NCBI GenBank assembly: GCA_964291505.2
Contig: OZ220221.1
Span: forward strand, 62,001 to 126,000
Origin: Kistimonas sp964291505
Lineage (GTDB): Bacteria > Pseudomonadota > Gammaproteobacteria > Pseudomonadales > Endozoicomonadaceae
Length of the DNA: 64,000 nt
Direction of reading: 5' to 3'
The position numbers and the translations under genes are program-made. The notes below the pieces were generated by a model, which was not told the DNA's origin, did no database searches, and worked only from the letters and a program-made list of their open reading frames with translations. Each line of letters opens with the position of its first letter. The first letter of the stretch is position 1. Positions 44,148 through 53,402 of this stretch are shown here, one piece after another.

Positions 44148-44466
44148 TATCGGGATTTTGTCGTTCAAAAAGATGACCGGGGTCAACGCTGCAGGCGGAT
44201 TTTGGCCTCCTGCGGCAATCACGGATCGGGATGTGATAAACCACTTTAACCCCTCAGCAGGGTTGTCATGCTCGCGCCTGGCAGAATGGGACAGATGACG
44301 TAATGGCTTGTACCGGAAACAAGAAGGACAGAAATACCGCAGCACAACAATGAGGCAGGTTTTTAAGTACCTCTTATTCATCATTAATAAAGAATTGTTC
44401 AGTCGTATAGCGAACGACTCAACTATCTTTTCAGTCGCCTATTCAACAAAGCAATGCGAGGTTTGA
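44148..44466. other. Intergenic region between sugar-acid operon and secreted unknown
   Basis: About 320 bp with no credible gene. It must contain the divergent promoters; apart from the operator dyad at its left edge I see no further recognisable signal. Confidence 0.35.
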
Positions 44467-45018
44467 ATGAAAAAGTGTCTGGCGTGTTTACTGCTGGTTT
44501 CAGCGCCTGTGTTTTCAGATATGACAAGCCCTGATGGTATCCCGGATGACATCGACTCAGAAACCAAAAGCGCTTTCCGGTCCGAGCGAGGAATCCCTGA
44601 TACCTCCATTCGCCCCCCATCATGGCTCAAAGGCTGCTGGGCGGACGAAACCCAGCCACACGCCTTTTTCAAGGTGGTGGATGACGGCTTTTATTACAAA
44701 ACCTGGTCGGAAGGCAAAACCAGTCAGTTCCAGATGCGTGAAGCATCGGGCGTACACCCAAGATTCCAGAATACCTACGCCAATCCCGCGTATAGCCGGT
44801 ATACGCTGAACGGCACCAGTAAAGAGGATACGTCAGGCGCTGCATTTACTGACATGACGTTCAATCAGGGAGAGGACAAAGATGTTATTGGTGTCAGCGG
44901 TTTTCTTAATGGCTTTCTGCCAGCCTGGAGCGTCAGTCTGATCAGCACGACGTATCAGCGTGCAGATGATTCGGTGTGTAATGTGGAAAGCTCTAACGAG
45001 GTTCACGCTGTTTTTTAA
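44467..45018 (+). CDS. Unrecognised secreted protein
   Basis: 183 residues; ATG at 44467 with GAGG 7 nt upstream. A clear Sec signal peptide (KKCLACLLLVSAPVFS, cleavage near residue 17-18) precedes a mature part with 'PPSWLKGCWADETQPHAFFKVVDDGFYYKTWSEGK', resembling the start of small lipocalin- or barrel-like periplasmic domains. A Cys pair (GCW, VCN) could form a disulfide. Single gene, no operon. Function unknown. Confidence 0.7.
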   Translation: MKKCLACLLLVSAPVFSDMTSPDGIPDDIDSETKSAFRSERGIPDTSIRPPSWLKGCWADETQPHAFFKVVDDGFYYKTWSEGKTSQFQMREASGVHPRFQNTYANPAYSRYTLNGTSKEDTSGAAFTDMTFNQGEDKDVIGVSGFLNGFLPAWSVSLISTTYQRADDSVCNVESSNEVHAVF

Positions 45019-45293
45019 CCGCGAACAACATGGATGTTGTTAAATGACTCTTCCCTCCCACTGTCGCCTTTCTTTTCCAGCTTTGCGCCAATATATCGCT
45101 GAAGAATCCTCAGTAATCTCCTCCATGAATTTGTCTATGCTGTTCTTGTCGCTTAATGATCGTTCGAGCACATCAGGATGTATAGCATGTTAACAATTGT
45201 CGTTTGTTCGCCCCTCCTGCAGGTACCGCATCCTTGCTTATCACACGCTCACTCACCGGCTTACTGACTCTCTGAGCACTGCGCTCACACCCT

Positions 45294-46244
45294 ATGCTGA
45301 CCGAACGAAGCATTCTCTGTTTCTCTGTTGTTCTGGAACTGTTTTTTGGCATCACAGGTATTGGCATCGCACTGTTCAGCGGTTCCCGTGCCGTCATGGT
45401 GGATGGTGGCTATTCACTACTCTGTTCCCTGACGATGCTGGCCAACATCAAGGTAGCCAGGCTGGTCAAGCTACCGGTCTCTGCACAGCGCCCGTTTGGC
45501 TCGGCCACATTAGAACCCCTGATGCTGCTCTTTGAATCACTGGTCTTGCTAACCCTGTGCTTAACCCTGCTATCCATTGCCGTCTATCAGATAGCCTTGG
45601 GGGGCAGCCTGCCTGCATTTGATCTGGCGCTCATCTATGAAGTGCTTTCAACCCTGGTCGGCGCGGCAACCGCCATTGTGTTCCTGAATCTTTCACGCAA
45701 AATTACGTCACCGCTGATTTATTTTGAATACCAGGAGTGGGCGATAGACGCCGCAGTGAGCGCGACAGCGATGGTGGCATTTTCGTTGGCTTGCGTCATG
45801 GGAGATGCCCATCCGGTCACCCCCTATATCGATTCGGTACTGACGTTATTCCTGCTGATTTTCCTGATTCGCTTACCCGTGGCCACCCTGCACAAAAATT
45901 TTCGCCAGTTGTTGCTGCAGGATATTGCTGAACCGAAACTCTCCCTCGCCCTGGAACAAGCACTGGTCACCACAGCCTCAGACATCGGACTCCAACACTA
46001 TCAGGTACACATGATCTGGCTGGGGCGCTGGTTATGGGTCAACATTGAGATCAACATGCCACCAGGCAAAAGCACGCTTTCCAGTGAAGATGTACAACGA
46101 TTTCGAACGACTGCTGAGCAGAAGCTCCACTCATTGGCTGCCCACTATCAACTCAATATCACGATGTCCCCACAACGTAATGATGTACATCAGACATACG
46201 AGATATCGTGCACTTATGACCCCGCCTCAGAAAGCAGGGTTTGA
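45294..46244 (+). CDS. Cation diffusion facilitator (CDF)-like membrane protein
   Basis: 316 residues with about five or six TM helices in the first ~200 residues and a soluble C-terminal domain. 'GSRAVMVDGGYSLLCSLTMLANIKVARLV' corresponds to the CDF TM2 region and 'YFEYQEWAIDAAVSATAMVA' to TM5, where family members keep paired H/D-x3-D metal ligands; here only D in TM2 and D in 'WAID' are present, so the metal site is altered. Family resemblance is good, transport function uncertain. The ATG at 45294 has no clear ribosome-binding site. Confidence 0.72.
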   Translation: MLTERSILCFSVVLELFFGITGIGIALFSGSRAVMVDGGYSLLCSLTMLANIKVARLVKLPVSAQRPFGSATLEPLMLLFESLVLLTLCLTLLSIAVYQIALGGSLPAFDLALIYEVLSTLVGAATAIVFLNLSRKITSPLIYFEYQEWAIDAAVSATAMVAFSLACVMGDAHPVTPYIDSVLTLFLLIFLIRLPVATLHKNFRQLLLQDIAEPKLSLALEQALVTTASDIGLQHYQVHMIWLGRWLWVNIEINMPPGKSTLSSEDVQRFRTTAEQKLHSLAAHYQLNITMSPQRNDVHQTYEISCTYDPASESRV

Positions 46245-46287
46245 TGATTACTACCAACTAAAACAAACATCAATCTGTCGCTTTGAT

Positions 46288-47688
46288 TTACTCCATCAGG
46301 CCTTCCAACTTGTCTGACAACGTAGTCGCCAGACGACGGCGCCATGGAGACGTTCCAGGGTCTGACAGTAGCACTTCTTCCCGCGATAAAGCCGCTAATA
46401 TCAAACGATACCCCAGCCAGCGCAGAGGCTCAGGATCCCAGCGACGCAGACTTCTGGATACAGAACCCTTTATCACCCAGGGTTGATCGGTGAGTCGTGT
46501 TGTTTGCCCCGTGATAAGGTCCGCCAGGGTTCGGCCTGCCAGGTTGCTGGCACCGACGCCCTCACCACCATAACCACCCGCAAGGGCAATGCCGTTTTCC
46601 TCGTCACACAGCATATGCGGCTGAAAAGCCCGTGCCATACCAAGGTTGCCTCCCCAGCCGTGGGTGAGTTCGATATTTTTAAGCATTGGAAAGAGGGCTT
46701 CCAGCAAGGTACGGCGCTCCGCCACTTCCTGTGCTGACAGCTGAAAATCATGGCGAAGCCGACTGCCAAACCGGTAACCGCCACGGGTGCCAAATACCAG
46801 ACGATTGTCTTTCGTTCGCTGGGCATAGGTGATCATCCGGCTGTTGTCGGCAAAGGCTTCACCCTGGTGTAAACCAATGCTTTGCCAGATAGTCTCACTG
46901 ATCGGTGCTGTCGCAACAATCATGCTCTGAACGGGAATCTGATACCGTCCCAGTGTCGATAACGTTGTGGCATACCCTTCCACGGCAGGAACTATCCAGT
47001 GGGCTTCAACCTGTCCAGCAGGTGTCGTCAGTCTGCCGGGCTGCCAGTCTGTAACAGGAGTCTGCTCATAAATAGTCACACCCATGCGTTCGACTGCCTC
47101 TGCCAGTCCCTGAACCAGACGCGCCGGTTGAATGGTCGCACAATGGGGAGAGTAAATAGCGCCTAATCCACGGGATACATTCACCTTGTCTGACAATGCT
47201 TCGGGGGGCAGCCAGGCAAAATCCGCTTCAGTGCAGCCTGTATTGTAGAGTTCACCCAGCCATTTCCTGAGCCAAACCTCCTGCTCGGAATAACGGGCAG
47301 CAGCATAAATCACGCCACCCTTACGATAATGGCAGTCAATCTGCTCCTGTTGCAGTACTGCGGCCACTTCATCCGGGATAGAAAACAATAACTGTCTTTT
47401 ATTCCGCCGCTCATCCTCCGGTAACGTTGAGAGGAGTTGATCTTCACCCATCAGGCCGCCAATTAACCAGCCACCATTACGTCCGGAGGCACCAAACCCG
47501 GCATACTCGGCTTCAACAATGGCAATGGTCAGGGAAGGATTGTGTTTCTTCAGGTAGTAGGCGGTCCATAAGCCGGTAAACCCGGCCCCGATGATGGCAA
47601 CATCGACAGAAAGCGTGGATTCAAGACGTGGACGCATCTGGCGCTGGATGGCAGGGTCATCCATCCACAGGCTGATCGGCGTTTTCAT
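46288..47688 (-). CDS. FAD-dependent amine oxidase of the PuuB/OrdL type
   Basis: 466 residues, DAO family. N-terminal dinucleotide-binding motif 'VDVAIIGAGFTGLWTAYYL' (GxGxxG, about residues 29-47), then 'EAEYAGFGASGRNGGWLIGG', the flavin-contact region of gamma-glutamylputrescine oxidase-like enzymes, and the late 'GIALAGGYGGEGVGASNLAGRTLADL'. These enzymes oxidise gamma-glutamylputrescine or related amines to aldehydes with H2O2 release. ATG has GAGG 8 nt upstream. It follows a putrescine-type binding protein and an acetylpolyamine amidohydrolase on the same strand, consistent with polyamine catabolism; no puuA-like glutamyl ligase is in the window. Confidence 0.85.
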   Translation of the reverse strand: MKTPISLWMDDPAIQRQMRPRLESTLSVDVAIIGAGFTGLWTAYYLKKHNPSLTIAIVEAEYAGFGASGRNGGWLIGGLMGEDQLLSTLPEDERRNKRQLLFSIPDEVAAVLQQEQIDCHYRKGGVIYAAARYSEQEVWLRKWLGELYNTGCTEADFAWLPPEALSDKVNVSRGLGAIYSPHCATIQPARLVQGLAEAVERMGVTIYEQTPVTDWQPGRLTTPAGQVEAHWIVPAVEGYATTLSTLGRYQIPVQSMIVATAPISETIWQSIGLHQGEAFADNSRMITYAQRTKDNRLVFGTRGGYRFGSRLRHDFQLSAQEVAERRTLLEALFPMLKNIELTHGWGGNLGMARAFQPHMLCDEENGIALAGGYGGEGVGASNLAGRTLADLITGQTTRLTDQPWVIKGSVSRSLRRWDPEPLRWLGYRLILAALSREEVLLSDPGTSPWRRRLATTLSDKLEGLME

Positions 47689-47796
47689 CAGCGATACCTC
47701 ATTATCATTATTCTTTGATGAAACACAGGCTGCCTGCCAGCATGACTGGCAGGCGGGAACCGGCCTCTACTATAGCCAGTTCAGCAGATCACACAA

Positions 47797-48888
47797 TTAG
47801 CTGGCGCGCTTCGCCTGGTTCCAGGCACGGGTAACGGTACGAACAATACGCTTTTCCGGTGCCTTCACGACAAACAATGTATTCAACAAAGTTTCCGTCG
47901 GATAGATGCCCGAATTATTACGCAGGGTCTCATTCACGAACGGTGTCGCCTTCTGGTTGGCATTGGCGTAGGCCACCGTGTTGCTGATATCCGCCGTAAC
48001 CTTGGGTTCCAGAATATAGTTCAGGAACTGGTAGGCACTGTCAGGATTCGGCGCATCTTTCGGCATTGCCAGAACGTCATACCAGACTGCTGCACCTTCC
48101 TTCGGAACAAAGTACCGGATATCCATGCCATGACCTTTGGCCATTTCAGCTGCCTGCAGTACTCCACCGGAATAACCCAGAACCGCGCACAGTTCGCCGC
48201 TGGCCAAGCCATCCACAAATTGTGAGGAGCTGAAATAACGAACATGAGGCACCAGCTTGGCCAGGTGTTCTCCGGCCTGTTTCCAGTCTTCAGGGTTCTC
48301 GCTGTTGGGATCCTTGCCCTGATAAACCAGGATAGATGCCAATACATCCATAGGATCATCCAGAATAGCCAAACCACAGGCTGACAGCTTGCTGGCATTC
48401 TCAGGCTCCAGGATCATGGACCAGCTATCCAGCGGCGCATCATCGCCCAGGACTTCCTTCACCTTCTCGACGTTGTAACCAATGCCGGATGTGCCCCACA
48501 TGTAAGGAATGGCATAACGGTTATCCGGGTCAAAAGCCGCTAGCTTTTCCATCAGAATCGGGTCGAGGTTCTGCCAGTTAGGAATACGGCTTCTGTCCAA
48601 TTCCTGGTAAACACCTGCCTTGATCTGGTTGGGGATGAAATAGCTTGAAGGCACCACGACATCAAAACCGGACCGGCTGGCCAACAGTTTTCCTTCCAGC
48701 ATTTCATTGCTGTCGTACAGGCTGTACGTGACATTAATACCGGTTTCGGCCTCAAAGTCAGACACCGTATTCTCAGCAATATAATGGGACCAGTTATATA
48801 CATTGAGGCGAGGCGGCTCCTGTGCAACGGCAGACACTGCCAACCCCACACTCACCGCAGCCAAAACACCTGAAATCAACGTCTTCAA
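47797..48888 (-). CDS. Spermidine/putrescine-type periplasmic binding protein (PotF-like)
   Basis: About 363 residues from a TTG at 48888, preferred because CAGGAG lies about 9 nt upstream and translation then begins directly with a signal peptide (KTLISGVLAAVSVGLAVSAVA) cleaved before QEPP; the frame is open to a GTG at 48924 with no site. Mature hallmarks of PotD/PotF: 'LNVYNWSHYIAENTVSDFEAETGI', 'DVVVPSSYFIPNQIKAGVYQELD', 'YAIPYMWGTSGIGYN', 'WSMILEPENASKL', 'VWYDVLAMPKDAPN'. The aromatic and acidic residues in those blocks form the diamine pocket. No ATPase or permease genes accompany it here, so it either works with a transporter encoded elsewhere or acts as a sensor protein. Confidence 0.87.
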   Translation of the reverse strand: MKTLISGVLAAVSVGLAVSAVAQEPPRLNVYNWSHYIAENTVSDFEAETGINVTYSLYDSNEMLEGKLLASRSGFDVVVPSSYFIPNQIKAGVYQELDRSRIPNWQNLDPILMEKLAAFDPDNRYAIPYMWGTSGIGYNVEKVKEVLGDDAPLDSWSMILEPENASKLSACGLAILDDPMDVLASILVYQGKDPNSENPEDWKQAGEHLAKLVPHVRYFSSSQFVDGLASGELCAVLGYSGGVLQAAEMAKGHGMDIRYFVPKEGAAVWYDVLAMPKDAPNPDSAYQFLNYILEPKVTADISNTVAYANANQKATPFVNETLRNNSGIYPTETLLNTLFVVKAPEKRIVRTVTRAWNQAKRAS

Positions 48889-48935
48889 CGATAGACACTC
48901 CTGCTGAAACGACACAACAGACACAGTGGACCCGA

Positions 48936-48958
48936 CCGTTGATCAAGATTGATCACGG
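48936..48958 (-). promoter_or_regulatory. Dyad upstream of the PotF-like gene
   Basis: CCGTTGATCAAGATTGATCACGG: two TGATCA palindromes separated by AGAT, flanked by CCG/CGG, about 50 nt before the TTG start. Its symmetry and position suggest an operator; no regulator can be assigned. Confidence 0.35.
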
Positions 48959-48979
48959 TATGGGGTCCGGTTACGGAAT

Positions 48980-50011
48980 TCAGTGCTGCTGGAAACCTTC
49001 CAGCACATTGACAGTATTGGTACCCAGGGCGTCTACCGCATAGCCGCCTTCAAAAACAAACTGGGTGGGCAGACCGAGTTCGGCGATCCGTTGCCCCATG
49101 AACGTGTATTTTTCAGCATCCAGTTTGAAGCTGGAAATCGGATCGTGTTCATAGCTGTCGAGCCCGAGCGATACTACCAGCACATCCGGCTGGAAACGGG
49201 CGATACGCTCCAACGCCGCCAGTAGTGCCGGTTCATAGTCTGCCCAGGTACTGTTAAGCGGCAGTGGCAGATTAAGGTTGTACCCTTTGCCATCACCAGC
49301 ACCGGTTTCATCTTGGTACCCGAGGTAATGGGGATAATCCCAGGCAGGGTCAGCGTGAATAGAGGTAAACAACACATCGGCTCGGTCATAGAAAATCGAC
49401 TGGGTGCCGTTGCCGTGGTGGTAATCCACATCCAGTATCGCAACCTGTTGGCAGCCGCTGTCCCTATGCGCCTGAGCCGCAATGGCGGCATTATTCAGGT
49501 AACAATAACCACCCATCTGGTCACGGCCGGCGTGATGCCCTGGTGGACGACAGAGACTGAATACTGACTTTTCCCCTGCAGCAATCTGCTGCTGGCCCGA
49601 CAGGGCACACTCTACGGACGCCCACACAGCGTCCCAGGTACCGGCCATGATGGCCGCAGTCAGATCCGCGGAGTAATACCCCAGCCTGCCCTCAATGTGT
49701 GCCGGACAGATTGACCGGAAACCCCGAGCGGGAAAACAGTAAGGCATCGCCTGTGTCGTATCGGGGAACAGGGCGCGCCATTCATCCCAGGCGCTACGCA
49801 GAAAAGCGACATAGTGAGGATCATGCACTGTCAGCACGGCATCGGTATTAAAATGCGCTGGCGCCATGACAGGCCCGAGTCCCCGCGACTCAATGGCCTT
49901 GAGAACAATATCGGTACGCTGAGAGACCTCGAAGCTGGGAACCAGCTCACCACTCAGCACTTCTTTGACATCGCGGTGCAATGCCTGTTGGTCAGAAAAA
50001 AAGGTGATCAT
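48980..50011 (-). CDS. Acetylpolyamine amidohydrolase, histone-deacetylase family
   Basis: 343 residues from the ATG at 50011 (MITFFSDQQALHR). Zinc deacetylase signatures: 'SLCRPPGHHAGRDQMGGYCYLNNAAIAA' (the paired catalytic histidines), 'VAILDVDYHHGNGTQSIFY' (Asp and His zinc ligands), 'SIHADPAWDYPHY' and 'LVVSLGLDSYEHDP' (third zinc ligand). N-terminal 'DQQALH' and overall length fit bacterial acetylpolyamine amidohydrolases, which remove acetyl groups from acetylputrescine, acetylcadaverine or acetylspermidine. First gene of an operon with the PotF-like protein and FAD amine oxidase. Confidence 0.88.
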   Translation of the reverse strand: MITFFSDQQALHRDVKEVLSGELVPSFEVSQRTDIVLKAIESRGLGPVMAPAHFNTDAVLTVHDPHYVAFLRSAWDEWRALFPDTTQAMPYCFPARGFRSICPAHIEGRLGYYSADLTAAIMAGTWDAVWASVECALSGQQQIAAGEKSVFSLCRPPGHHAGRDQMGGYCYLNNAAIAAQAHRDSGCQQVAILDVDYHHGNGTQSIFYDRADVLFTSIHADPAWDYPHYLGYQDETGAGDGKGYNLNLPLPLNSTWADYEPALLAALERIARFQPDVLVVSLGLDSYEHDPISSFKLDAEKYTFMGQRIAELGLPTQFVFEGGYAVDALGTNTVNVLEGFQQH

Positions 50012-50170
50012 TGTGCAGTGAGTCACTCATGCAGGGCGATAAAATCCGGCGCGCAATGCTATAGAAACACCGTACCCTCGTACAGCGCCTTTACGATATA
50101 TTCGGATAGGTTTCTGCGCCACGATCGGACTCTGTTATCCTAGCGATTCCAGCCATACTGGTTGAACGAG

Positions 50171-50746
50171 ATGAGTAACGACGATTTTTCTTTCTTCCTG
50201 CAGGAAATGCAGGATGTCAGCCCCCTGAAACCCAAGTCGAAGGCCGATATCCGTAAAACCGCAGAGAAAACCCCTGGCCAACAACAGCGCCGGGAAGCCG
50301 CGCAGCAGGAACTGCATGACCCCAATTTCCTGTCGCTGGAAAATCCTGTCAGGGTCAAACCCCACGACATGCTGGTATGGAAACGGGACGGCGTTCAGGA
50401 AGGCGTGTTCAAAAAATTACGCCTGGGCAAATACCCGGTGGATGCCCGTCTTGACCTGCACCTGAAGACCGCCAAAGAAGCACGGCTTGAGGTTTTCCAG
50501 TTCATCAATGACTGCCGCCGGTTTGACCTGCGTACCATCCTATTGGTCCATGGCCGGGGTGAACAAAGCAATCCACCGGCCAAACTGAAAAGCTATGTTT
50601 TTACCTGGCTGCCACAGTTCGAGGAAGTATTGGCATTTCACAGTGCCCAGCGTGAGCATGGCGGCAATGGTGCGGTCTATGTGCTGCTCAGGAAAAGTGA
50701 GGAAAAAAAACAGGAAAACCGGGAGCGGCACTTGCGGCGCCGGTAA
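50171..50746 (+). CDS. Smr-domain protein (SmrA/YdaL type)
   Basis: 191 residues from the ATG at 50171. The N-terminal ~75 residues are polar with a basic helix; the Smr domain spans about 85-180: 'LRLGKYPVDARLDLHLKTAKEARLEVFQFINDCRRFDLRTILLVHGRGEQS...LKSYVFTWLPQFEEVLAFHSAQREHGGNGAVYVLLR'. It has the family D-L-H and H-G-x-G motifs (LDLH, VHGRG). Proteins of this type show nicking endonuclease activity in vitro; their cellular role is not settled. The C-terminus is basic. Single gene. Confidence 0.88.
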   Translation: MSNDDFSFFLQEMQDVSPLKPKSKADIRKTAEKTPGQQQRREAAQQELHDPNFLSLENPVRVKPHDMLVWKRDGVQEGVFKKLRLGKYPVDARLDLHLKTAKEARLEVFQFINDCRRFDLRTILLVHGRGEQSNPPAKLKSYVFTWLPQFEEVLAFHSAQREHGGNGAVYVLLRKSEEKKQENRERHLRRR

Positions 50747-51045
50747 GCTTAAACGGATGTTGATCCTTTCTTTCACGCATAAAGCGCTCACCAAGCAAAG
50801 AGTGAGCTTTAACGACACGCATACCAATACTGGTAAATTTCGGAACGCCATCTATAGTTCCATGGTGTTCCCCAAAGATACTTTCCCAGTACATAAATGC
50901 TGTGCTGGGTATTTTCTTGAGTTCCGTGCTTGGAGAATCGAAAGGGTTAATGAGTGCTTTTATGCCATCATTACCTCTGACTATTATCTGTTTTAGGCTC
51001 CCCTATTTCATAAACGTGACCGCGAGCAGCTTTCTGTAAACTCAT
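50688..51045 (-). pseudogene. Probable frameshifted small gene of unknown function
   Basis: Read on the minus strand, an ATG at 51045 (AGAGG just upstream) gives MSLQKAARGHVYEIGEPKTD, then stops at 50971; the adjacent frame continues as RGNDGIKALINPFDSPSTEL and on to 'MYWESIFGEHHGTIDGVPKF', 'MRVVKAHSLLGERFMRERKD' before running into the Smr gene. One added base near 50974 would join both parts as SQR-GNDGIKA. Composition is protein-like throughout, so I read it as a decayed gene of about 100 residues. No family recognised; it may be chance. Confidence 0.35.
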
Positions 51046-51109
51046 CAACCTCTCACCTGAAAAAAAAGTAAACCGCTCTATCCCCGCCCTTAATAATGGA
51101 GATAGCTCC

Positions 51110-53188
51110 ATGACTAAAAAACCATTACATCACTTCAGTGCTGTATCCTTGCCTGCATTTTTAATACTTTTCGCGAATCTGCCCAATTATCTACCTGATA
51201 TAGCCTCTGCAGAGGTGATATCAATTAACGAGAACATACAAAAACAAACCCTCAATGCAATAACCATTGGTGCGGTGAGTGACTTATCGCACCAACTGAC
51301 CGAAAGTCGCAACTGGTCAACAACGCCTTCAACGGCATTTGCGGGGCAGGATATCGCCTGGAAAACAGTCCAGCTGCTGGTCGTCAATTCAGACACATTA
51401 ACCCAGGAGGAACTTCAGCTGGCTGAATCCGCATTCTACGCCGGTGTTCCAATCCTGATTGACGGGACATCCCACCAGGATGAAAACAAACAAAGCAAAG
51501 CCAGCACTGCGATTGGCGGTCTTGGTATGTCCGATCCTATTGTCCTGCTCCGATACAGTGGAGGAATGCCTGAATACCAGATTTTTGACATTACACCCGA
51601 CACGCCCCAATTTTCTCCCGGTAATACCACGACATTGAATGCCTCACTGCCAGCGATTGCCGTTGATAACATTAACGGCTGTCTGGATCACTGGGCAGTT
51701 CATAGCGCTCGTGCCAGAGCAGCCAAAACCTCAAGAACCAGCCAGCCATACAGACCGATAGCCTCGATGCTGGTCACATTCAACATGACGAATTTATCCT
51801 GCGAGGTAGGCAAAGAAGTCAGACGTTTTGGTGCTGGCAACATGGAGTATGAATGGACAGACAGAGTGGATCCCTGCAATCAGCAAATGAATGTTGCCCT
51901 GTCGTATACCGTGGATTTTTTTCGTTCTCTGCCACGCTCAGGAGATGGCACAGAAGGCAGCACCAGTAGTGTAGACGGGAAATTTGTACGCATTACCCTT
52001 GATCCAAAATCCGGTAGCGGGTCAGGCTGGCGCCTCGGCACCGAGCCAACAGAAAAAAATACCTGGTTTCAAAGTAACGCTAATCGGACAACATGGTTTG
52101 GGCCTACCGTCTTATTCTATGAGTCTATGATTGAAAGCTTTGATCCGGATATGCAGCTGTTAGACAACATTCCCAAAAACACCCCAAAAAATTCCCATAT
52201 CAAAGACGTCAACTCTTCCACTATCGGTGTGGCTGCAGACTTTGGTCTGGAGGTCGGGGATTCAGGCCCCAAGGCTTCCGGGAAACTGAGCGTAAACTAC
52301 TCAAGCACCAGCACCCGTTGGGTAGAGTACGATGTTAATGAGTACACGGTCGAAAATCACTCTGAACGCACAGATACGGGCCCTGTTGCCAAATGGGTAT
52401 GGGATAGAAAATACAATCTATACAATCAATTCTGGCGCACCCGTGATTATGAATGCTCAAAAACATTAAACCTGACAGACGATAGACCCTTTTGGAAAAG
52501 AGCTGAATTTACCGCCGCCTCTTACTCCAGTTTCGTGCCAGGCATGAGTACGAGTTTCTATGTGCCCAGCAGTAAAACCGGCTACTCGAATCTCACGATC
52601 AGTAACACCATTGCGCCGGTGGCGCTATCAGGGATGGTTGTCTATGCCGGCTTATACCAGTGCTACTATTCTGCGGGATACTCGGGTTACGGATACAGTG
52701 GAGGAACACGAACAAGGTTAACGAAAAAGCTTGCCGTCAATTGGGATGCGCCAGTATTCACAGCAGAAGTACCGGTAAGACTGGAACCCTTCCGCATTGA
52801 TAGCCCGGACGGTCTCTGTCTCTCAGTTCAGTCAGGTGAAGCAGAGGTCGTGCTGTCGGCGTGCAAAGGTGAAAACAGCCTTGATCAATTATGGGGGTGG
52901 GATGATATGAATCGCTACCAATCCAAATATTATCCAGGATGGTGCCTGGAAGTAGGGCGTGATAATAGCGTGATTATCCAATCCTGTGATGCATCTGCCC
53001 GACAAAAATGGCGCTGGGAAGGCGATAAACTCATCAGTGAACTGGAAGGACGTGGTAAACGACTGACTGTTTTTAAAGACAAGCCAGTTGTGAGAAAAGG
53101 AGGGGACAATGATATTCGCAGTGACTGGGCAAACTATGTGCGTTTACCGAATGCTGCAAATGCAGCTGAAGTAGGAAAGCATATGTAG
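51110..53188 (+). CDS. Vibrio cholerae cytolysin-type pore-forming toxin (paralogue 1)
   Basis: 692 residues; ATG with GGAG about 8 nt upstream. Signal peptide 1-34 (cleavage after IASA). A pro-domain like Hemolysin_N spans about 45-165 ('AGVPILIDGTSHQDENKQSK'). The leukocidin-type cytolysin domain spans about 210-560: 'VALSYTVDFFRSLP', 'GKFVRITLDPKSGSGSGWRLG', 'GLEVGDSGPKASGKLSVNYSS' (corresponding to the stem region), 'YSSFVPGMSTSFYVPSS' and 'LAVNWDAPVFTAEVPVRLEPF', all aligning with VCC. A ricin-type beta-trefoil lectin follows (about 565-690, 'SPDGLCLSVQSGE', 'CDASARQKWRWEGDKLIS'). VCC's extra beta-prism domain is absent. Secreted protoxin expected to be activated by proteolysis and to oligomerise on target membranes. 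Confidence 0.87.
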   Translation: MTKKPLHHFSAVSLPAFLILFANLPNYLPDIASAEVISINENIQKQTLNAITIGAVSDLSHQLTESRNWSTTPSTAFAGQDIAWKTVQLLVVNSDTLTQEELQLAESAFYAGVPILIDGTSHQDENKQSKASTAIGGLGMSDPIVLLRYSGGMPEYQIFDITPDTPQFSPGNTTTLNASLPAIAVDNINGCLDHWAVHSARARAAKTSRTSQPYRPIASMLVTFNMTNLSCEVGKEVRRFGAGNMEYEWTDRVDPCNQQMNVALSYTVDFFRSLPRSGDGTEGSTSSVDGKFVRITLDPKSGSGSGWRLGTEPTEKNTWFQSNANRTTWFGPTVLFYESMIESFDPDMQLLDNIPKNTPKNSHIKDVNSSTIGVAADFGLEVGDSGPKASGKLSVNYSSTSTRWVEYDVNEYTVENHSERTDTGPVAKWVWDRKYNLYNQFWRTRDYECSKTLNLTDDRPFWKRAEFTAASYSSFVPGMSTSFYVPSSKTGYSNLTISNTIAPVALSGMVVYAGLYQCYYSAGYSGYGYSGGTRTRLTKKLAVNWDAPVFTAEVPVRLEPFRIDSPDGLCLSVQSGEAEVVLSACKGENSLDQLWGWDDMNRYQSKYYPGWCLEVGRDNSVIIQSCDASARQKWRWEGDKLISELEGRGKRLTVFKDKPVVRKGGDNDIRSDWANYVRLPNAANAAEVGKHM

Positions 53189-53402
53189 CATCGGTGTATG
53201 ACGACACTGAAATCATACGCCCAATTGACAGCCCCAGAAGCCCCCCCAGCTCTTCAATTAAACATGGCCGAATCTGGGTGATCTTCCTTTCACGAATGGC
53301 ATAAGGAATAAAACGTGTTTGTTTCTTATGCCGTCCTTACTCGGCAGACCATGCTGCTCTCTCCATATGGCATCCTCTCCTTGAACGTCCATAGGTAAGA
53401 AC

